Below are positions 59,510-64,000 of a stretch of DNA of 64,000 bases, in pieces; position 1 is the first letter of the stretch; every line of letters begins with the position of its first letter. The position numbers and the translations under genes are program-made. The notes below the pieces were generated by a model, which saw only the letters and a list, made by a program, of their open reading frames with translations, searched no databases and was not told the DNA's origin. The stretch is from Nocardioidaceae bacterium (GTDB taxonomy: Bacteria; Actinomycetota; Actinomycetes; Propionibacteriales; Nocardioidaceae). The stretch spans positions 1 to 64,000 of the forward strand of contig JAGIBL010000009.1 in assembly GCA_017744365.1 (NCBI GenBank). The letters are read 5' to 3'.

Positions 59510-60390
59510 ACCCGTGCGACCTTCGTCGTGCCGAACAGGCCGGACGGGCGCAGAGCCATCGTCAGCAGCATCACCACGGCGGCCACGCCGAGTGCCGACT
59601 CGGTGCCGAGCACCTTCACGTAGCCGACCGCGAGGCTCTCCGCGACGCCGAGGAGCAACCCGGCGACGACGGCGCCGACCCCGCTGTCGAGCCCGCCGAG
59701 CGTCGCCGCCGCCATCGCGTAGACGAGAACGGGCAGCATCATGGAGGGCTCCAGGTACAGGCCGAGCGAGGTCACCAGCACGCCGGCCAGGGCACCGAGC
59801 GCAGCCGCGAGGCCCCAGCCGATGCCGAGCAGGCGGCCGACCGGCAGCCCGGAGAGCGCGCTCGAGGCCCGGTTCTGGGCGACGGCGCGCAGCCCGAGCC
59901 CGAGCTTGGTGGAGCGCAGCAGCACGGCCAGCCCGGCGCACACGGCCCCGAGCACGAGCAGGGCGCCGATGGTCGCGTACGGCACCCGCACCGAGCCCAG
60001 GGCGAGCGAGCCCTCCGGGAACGGCGAGGGCACCTGCCGGCCGTCGGAGCCGAAGAAGATCAGCGCCAGCGCACCGAACAGGGTGAACAGCCCGGTCATC
60101 ACCAGCACGGTGACCAGGTGGTCCTCGGGGTCGATGCGCCGGATCAGCAGCCGCTCCAGCGCCGCTCCGCCGGCGAAGGAGACCACCATCGCGGCCAGGA
60201 TGGCCAGCAGGACGGGGACGCCGACGTCGGTCAGCGCCCAGACCAGGTAGGTGGCGAGCATGCCCATCTCGCCCTGCGCGAAGTTCACGATGCCGCTGGT
60301 CTGGAAGACCAGGACGATGGCGAGGGCGAGCGCGGCGTAGATGGCTCCGTTGGCTAGGCCGTCGACGAGCCGTTGGAGGAAGAGGTCCAT
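59506..60390 (-). CDS. livH: Liv-type ABC permease LivH
   Basis: 294 aa. Signatures LVDGLANGAIYAALALAIVLVFQTSGIVNFAQGEMGMLATYLVWAL at the N-terminus and ATLGGLDSGVGAVVAGLLLGVAES near the C-terminus identify the LivH branch. Its first 37 bases lie inside the end of livF, an unusually long overlap for this operon. Confidence 0.93.
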   Translation of the reverse strand: MDLFLQRLVDGLANGAIYAALALAIVLVFQTSGIVNFAQGEMGMLATYLVWALTDVGVPVLLAILAAMVVSFAGGAALERLLIRRIDPEDHLVTVLVMTGLFTLFGALALIFFGSDGRQVPSPFPEGSLALGSVRVPYATIGALLVLGAVCAGLAVLLRSTKLGLGLRAVAQNRASSALSGLPVGRLLGIGWGLAAALGALAGVLVTSLGLYLEPSMMLPVLVYAMAAATLGGLDSGVGAVVAGLLLGVAESLAVGYVKVLGTESALGVAAVVMLLTMALRPSGLFGTTKVARV

Positions 60391-61151
60391 GCCGTGCGTC
60401 CTTTCGTGGTCGTCTGCGCCTGGCCGGCTGCGTGCGCGGCGCCGAGGTAGACCCTGCGCAGCTCCTCCTGGTCGGCCAGGTCCTGCGGGGAGAGCGGGGC
60501 GGAGATGGTGCCGTGGGTGAGGGTGTAGGCGCGCGAGGCGATGCCGAGCGCCAGGTGCGCCGCCTGCTCGACGACGAGCATGGTCAGGGCCGTCTCCGTG
60601 CTGAGCCGCCCGAGCTGGCGGAACAGGGCCTGGGTCACCACCGGCGCGAGGCCGAGGGAGGGCTCGTCGAGAAGCAGCAGCCGCGGGCGCAGCATCAGGG
60701 CCCGGGCGACCGCGAGCATCTGCTGCTCGCCTCCGCTCATGCTGCCGGCGAGCTGGTGCCGGCGCTCGCCGAGCCGCGGGAAGAAGTCGTACCAGCGGTC
60801 CAGGTCGGCACGCGCCTCGCGGTCGCGACGGGTGTACCCGCCGACGAGCAGGTTCTCCTCGACGGTGAGGTCGGTGAAGGTGCCGCGACCCTGCGGGACG
60901 TGGGCGATGCCCAGCCGGGCGCGGCCGTCGGTCGTCGTACGGGCCAGCGAGGCGCCGGCGAACCGCAGGTCGCCGTGGGCGCGCACGGAGCCGGTGAGGG
61001 CGCGCAGCAACGTCGTCTTGCCGGCGCCGTTGGGGCCCAGCAGCACGACGACCTCGCCGGCGTCGATGCGCAGCTCGACGTCGCGCAGGACCGTCGTGGA
61101 CCCGTAGCCCGCGGAGAGCTCGCGGACCTCGAGCAGGGGGTGCGCGGTCAC
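60354..61151 (-). CDS. livF: Liv-type ABC ATPase LivF
   Basis: 265 aa from GTG 61151. Walker A LLGPNGAGKTTLLRAL, signature GSMSGGEQQMLAVARAL, Walker B LLLLDEPSLGLAP and switch His in VVEQAAHLAL (Gln-Ala-Ala where most have Glu-Gln-Asn) are visible. The last 20 residues (TTTKGRTAWTSSSNGSS) are a low-similarity extension read through the livH start, so the C-terminus is longer than usual. Confidence 0.92.
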   Translation of the reverse strand: MTAHPLLEVRELSAGYGSTTVLRDVELRIDAGEVVVLLGPNGAGKTTLLRALTGSVRAHGDLRFAGASLARTTTDGRARLGIAHVPQGRGTFTDLTVEENLLVGGYTRRDREARADLDRWYDFFPRLGERRHQLAGSMSGGEQQMLAVARALMLRPRLLLLDEPSLGLAPVVTQALFRQLGRLSTETALTMLVVEQAAHLALGIASRAYTLTHGTISAPLSPQDLADQEELRRVYLGAAHAAGQAQTTTKGRTAWTSSSNGSSTA

Positions 61152-61939
61152 AGCGGGTCTCCCAGGTAGGCGCGGACGACGTTCGGGTCGGTGGTCACCG
61201 CGGCCGGTGTGCCGGCGGCGATCTGCCGGCCCACGTCCATGACCACGACGTGCTGGGAGAGACCGGTGACGAACCCGATGTGGTGCTCGACCAGGAGGAT
61301 CGAGAGGTCGTACCGGTCCCGGATCCCCCGTACGACGTGGGCGAGCTCGTCCACCTCGCCGTCGGAGAGACCGTTGGCGGGCTCGTCGAGCATCAGCAGC
61401 GCCGGCCGTGCCATCAGGGCCCGCGCGATCTCGACGCGCTTCTGGGTCCCGAACGGCAGCGCGGTGACCGCGGTGTCGGCGACCGCCCCGAGGTCGAGGG
61501 CGTCGAGGACGAGATCGGCCTCCTCCTGCAGCGCACGCTCCTCGGCGCGAGCCCAGGGTGCGGCCAGCATCTCGGGCAGCAGCCGGGCGTGCAGCCGGGT
61601 GTGCGCGCCGGCCATCGCGTTGGCACGCACGCTGAGGCTCGGGAAGAGGCCGAGGTTCTGGAAGGTGCGGGCCACGCCGCGGCGGGCCCGCTCGTGCGGC
61701 TTGAGGCCGGTCACGTCGTGGCCGGCGATGCTGATCCGACCCGCCGAGGGCCGGTAGACGCCGCTCACGCAGTTGAACAGCGAGGTCTTGCCGGCGCCGT
61801 TGGGACCGATCAGGGCGCAGACCTCGCCACGGCCGACCGCGAAGGACAGGTCGTCGAGGATGGTCAGGCCGCCCAGGGAGAGCGAGACCCCCTGCACCTC
61901 GAGCACCGGGTCCATCACCGGGTCCACCACCGGGCTCAC
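61148..61939 (-). CDS. livG: Liv-type ABC ATPase LivG
   Basis: 263 aa from GTG 61939, which overlaps the oxygenase stop as GTGA. ATG 61915 is an alternative. Walker A ALIGPNGAGKTSLFNCVSG, LivG-specific VARTFQNLGLFPSLSVRANAMAGAH, Walker B LLMLDEPANGLSD and switch LLVEHHIGFV are present. The usual LSYGxQ signature reads LPFGTQKRVEIARAL, a known variant in this branch. Confidence 0.92.
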   Translation of the reverse strand: MSPVVDPVMDPVLEVQGVSLSLGGLTILDDLSFAVGRGEVCALIGPNGAGKTSLFNCVSGVYRPSAGRISIAGHDVTGLKPHERARRGVARTFQNLGLFPSLSVRANAMAGAHTRLHARLLPEMLAAPWARAEERALQEEADLVLDALDLGAVADTAVTALPFGTQKRVEIARALMARPALLMLDEPANGLSDGEVDELAHVVRGIRDRYDLSILLVEHHIGFVTGLSQHVVVMDVGRQIAAGTPAAVTTDPNVVRAYLGDPL

Positions 61940-63108
61940 CACGACCAGCCCCGGCTCTCCGGCGGCGTCCAGGCGCCGCGCTTCTCCAGGTGGTCGAGCA
62001 CGCTCCGGTAGCGGCCGACCTGGTCGGCGGACCAGAGGAAGGGCAGCAGCAGGAAGTTCCGCAGGCCGGTCTCCCGCTCGATCTCGACGAGCCGCTCGGC
62101 GACGTGCTCGGCGGTGCCGACCAGCACGGTGCTGCCGGCGCCGAGGGCGATCCGGCGGACCAGCTGCTCGCGGTCGTCGTCGGCGAAGAGCTCCTGGTAG
62201 GTGCGGCTGCTGGCCAGGAAGAAGTCGGCGAACCCAGCGGCGGCGTCCAGGTCGACGGACCCGAGCAGGCGGGCGTGCTCCTCCTCCGCCGCGGCCTGGG
62301 ACTCGCCGAGCACGATGCCGATGGAGCCGACCAGCTCGGGACCGTCGTGCCGTCCGGCGGCCGTCGCGGCAGCGGCCAGCCGGTCGACGCTCGCCCGGAC
62401 CTGGGCCAGGTCGTCGACGACGGCGGAGAAGCCGAAGTCGCACTCGCCGGCGATCAGGTCGAGGCCGGACGGCGACAGGCCGGGGTTGAACAACGGCGGG
62501 CACGGACGCTGGACCGGCACCGGTCCGCACAGGGCGCCCGTGACGTCGACGTGCTCGCCGTGGAACGAGGTCGGCTCCAGCCCGTTGCGCCACAGCTCCT
62601 TGACGGCGGAAACCGTCTCCGCGGCGACCTGGTAGCGGGCGTCGTGGTCGAGCCGGTCCGGCAGGCCGAACAGGTCGGCCTCGGCGGGCTTCGACCCGGG
62701 CACGACGTTCCAGCCCCAGCGGCCGCCGCTGAGCACGTCGAGGTTGGCGCCGATCCGGGCGATCAGCGCGGGAGCGAGGTACTGGGTGTGCAGGGTGGTC
62801 ACCACGCCGAGGTGCCGGGTCGCGCCGATCACCGCGGCGGCCCAGATCGGCGCGAACAGCCGTGGCTCGCCGTGACCCACGCGGACGCTCGCCGGCCCGT
62901 TGACGGTGTAGCTGTCGGCGAAGAAGACGTAGTCGAGGCCGATGTCCTCGCAGGTGCGGGCGAGGTCGAGGTGCGCCTGCGGGCTGAGCACGTCCGGGTT
63001 CTGCGCCGCGACGACGCCCGAGGTGACGTTCTGCGACCGCGTGTTCGGCCACATCAGACCGAACCGCATCCGGTCGTCGGACCGGCGCGGCTTGCCGGGC
63101 AGGGTCAT
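61936..63108 (-). CDS. LLM-class flavin-dependent monooxygenase
   Basis: 390 aa from ATG 63108 with GAGAGGAG upstream; first gene of the operon. The luciferase-like fold shows RFGLMWPNTRSQNVTSG, YVFFADSYTVNGPAS, LGVVTTLHTQYLAPALIARIGANLDVLSGGRWGWNVVPG (the LSGGRxGWNxV motif of the NtaA/SnaA/RutA group) and FNPGLSPSGLDLIA. Such enzymes oxygenate sulfonates, chelators, pyrimidines or pyridines using reduced FMN from a partner reductase. No reductase is in this operon. The FMN reductases at 19.9-21.0 kb could serve it (inference). Confidence 0.9.
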   Translation of the reverse strand: MTLPGKPRRSDDRMRFGLMWPNTRSQNVTSGVVAAQNPDVLSPQAHLDLARTCEDIGLDYVFFADSYTVNGPASVRVGHGEPRLFAPIWAAAVIGATRHLGVVTTLHTQYLAPALIARIGANLDVLSGGRWGWNVVPGSKPAEADLFGLPDRLDHDARYQVAAETVSAVKELWRNGLEPTSFHGEHVDVTGALCGPVPVQRPCPPLFNPGLSPSGLDLIAGECDFGFSAVVDDLAQVRASVDRLAAAATAAGRHDGPELVGSIGIVLGESQAAAEEEHARLLGSVDLDAAAGFADFFLASSRTYQELFADDDREQLVRRIALGAGSTVLVGTAEHVAERLVEIERETGLRNFLLLPFLWSADQVGRYRSVLDHLEKRGAWTPPESRGWSW

Positions 63109-63171
63109 CTCGCTCCTCTCGCTGACGTGGTGCCTCAGCGTGGAGCAGCCCTGTCGGAGGGCGCACGAAAG

Positions 63172-63257
63172 TTCTGCCATGTGGAACCGTGTTGCCCTGA
63201 TGGTTAAGGGGAAAGGTTGCCCTGGACCGATCCGACCGTCGAGACTCTTCTGCCATG
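63172..63257. promoter_or_regulatory. IclR/oxygenase divergent control region with paired repeats
   Basis: In the 146-base gap TTCTGCCATG occurs twice (63172-63181 and 63248-63257, the second containing the IclR start codon) and GTTGCCCTG twice (63191-63199 and 63216-63224, 25 bases apart). Repeats of this kind between an IclR gene and its target are candidate binding sites. Confidence 0.4.
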
Positions 63258-64000
63258 GAGAAGACGAGTCAGCGGCACCGGCCGGCCTACCGGCTCAACT
63301 CGGTCGACAACGTGCTGCGGCTCATCCAGATGCTGCGCGACCAGGGATCGTTCGGGGTCTCCGAGGCGGCGGGGGAGCTGCAGGTGGCTCCCTCGACCGC
63401 GCACCGCCTGCTGTCGATGCTCGTGTACCGCGGGTTCGCCATCCAGGACGACACCCGGCGCTACGAGGCGGGCCCGTCGCTCGGCGCGCCACCGGCACGG
63501 CTGGAGTGGACCCGGCGGCTGCGCGACGTCTGCGCCCCGCACCTCGAGCTGCTCTGCACCCGGGTGGACGAGACGGTGAACCTGATGGTGCGCGTGGGGT
63601 CCCAGGTCCGGTTCCTGGACACGGTCGAGTCGAGCAAGGTGCTCCGCATCGGCGACAGGCAGGGCGCGGTGCTGCCGGCCCGGCTGGCCTCGGGCGGCAA
63701 GGCGCTGCTGGCGCACCTGCACCCCTCGGTGCTCGAGCGGCTGTTCCGGGACCCGCGCGCGGCGCTGACCGCGGACCACCTCGACGAGGAGACCTTCGCC
63801 CGGTTCCTGGCCGCGCTGGACCGGGTACGACGGCAGGGCTACGCCCTCAACGACCAGGAGACCGAGGAAGGCGTCGTCGCCCTCGGGGTCGCGATCGCCG
63901 GCTCGTCCGGGATCCAGCACATCGCCGCGCTCTCCGTCGCGGTGCCGTCGGGCCGGTTCACGCCGGCGTTGCGGAAGACCCTGGTGGACATGGCGGCCCA
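63255..64000 (+). CDS. IclR-family transcriptional regulator (3' end outside the window)
   Basis: The first 248 codons are visible from ATG 63255. N-terminal winged helix: YRLNSVDNVLRLIQMLRDQGSFGVSEAAGELQVAPSTAHRLLSMLVYRGF. Effector domain from about residue 75: ETVNLMVRVGSQVRFLDTVESSKVLRIGDRQGAVLPARLASGGKALLAHL and a characteristic GYALNDQETEEGVVALGVAI. IclR proteins of this form sense small aromatic or aliphatic acids and control the adjacent catabolic operon, which here runs divergently from 63108 to 52986. Confidence 0.92.
   Translation, partial: MEKTSQRHRPAYRLNSVDNVLRLIQMLRDQGSFGVSEAAGELQVAPSTAHRLLSMLVYRGFAIQDDTRRYEAGPSLGAPPARLEWTRRLRDVCAPHLELLCTRVDETVNLMVRVGSQVRFLDTVESSKVLRIGDRQGAVLPARLASGGKALLAHLHPSVLERLFRDPRAALTADHLDEETFARFLAALDRVRRQGYALNDQETEEGVVALGVAIAGSSGIQHIAALSVAVPSGRFTPALRKTLVDMAA

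Noticed and set aside
1-64000. Insertion sequences, integrases or prophage genes
   Set aside because: No transposase, integrase, capsid or tail motifs were seen, and tRNA-Tyr shows no adjacent integrase or direct repeat of its 3' end.

Overview
The window is 64 kb of very GC-rich, gene-dense chromosome with many GTG starts, 1-11 bp start/stop overlaps and very few AT-rich patches. Together with a 13E12/DUF222-type gene, ECF sigma/zinc anti-sigma pairs and long acyl-CoA catabolic operons, this points to an actinobacterium, most likely of the Nocardioides type (inference from composition and gene families). I see no phage, insertion sequence, CRISPR array or rRNA. One tRNA gene is present.

Region 1 (1-21 kb) is a set of small modules. 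It holds the edge of a DUF222 gene beside a 0.6-kb gene-free stretch with a diverged inverted repeat. Next comes an ECF41-type sigma factor, divergent from a small protein, with two face-to-face sigma promoters between them. A tightly coupled six-gene operon (2171-6693) encodes an MDR dehydrogenase, a pterin-synthase-like protein with an altered active site, a GT4 glycosyltransferase, a flippase-like membrane protein, a RibD-type reductase and a methyltransferase. Divergent from it is a membrane protein fusing a CDP-alcohol phosphatidyltransferase to a sulfatase/alkaline-phosphatase-fold domain. I recognise no described pathway with this composition. Further on are an ECF sigma/anti-sigma pair, an MFS exporter, a large secreted protein with a lipoprotein and a divergent LuxR-type regulator, a HipBA toxin-antitoxin pair with strong operators, two flavin enzymes and tRNA-Tyr.

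Region 2 (21-23.3 kb) has yajQ and a secreted protein of unknown role.

Region 3 (23.3-52.2 kb) is one large catabolic island: seven acyl-CoA dehydrogenase homologues, four crotonases, two thiolases, three MaoC-type hydratases, a CoA transferase, an AtuA-family protein, an amidase, a cyclase-family hydrolase, a nitroreductase, an alpha/beta hydrolase, a kinase/dehydrogenase pair resembling LvaA/LvaC (ACAD10/11 type), an Rbs-type ABC importer and a TetR-family regulator. Six of its promoters share one 18-bp element, consensus ACCTACGYAGTAGTATGT, with a -10-like TAGTAT inside. One copy lies directly before the TetR gene, so the island looks like a single autoregulated regulon for uptake and beta-oxidation-like breakdown of a branched, cyclic or terpenoid acid (substrate is inference).

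Region 4 (52.2-64 kb) is an eleven-gene minus-strand operon under a divergent IclR regulator: an LLM-type flavin monooxygenase, a complete Liv-type ABC importer, a NodB/PuuE-type hydrolase, two alpha/beta hydrolases, an SDR and a class II aldolase. The gene order suggests import, oxygenation, hydrolysis and C-C cleavage of one small compound, possibly a heterocycle or amide. A perfect 14-bp-stem hairpin sits at the transport/enzyme boundary.
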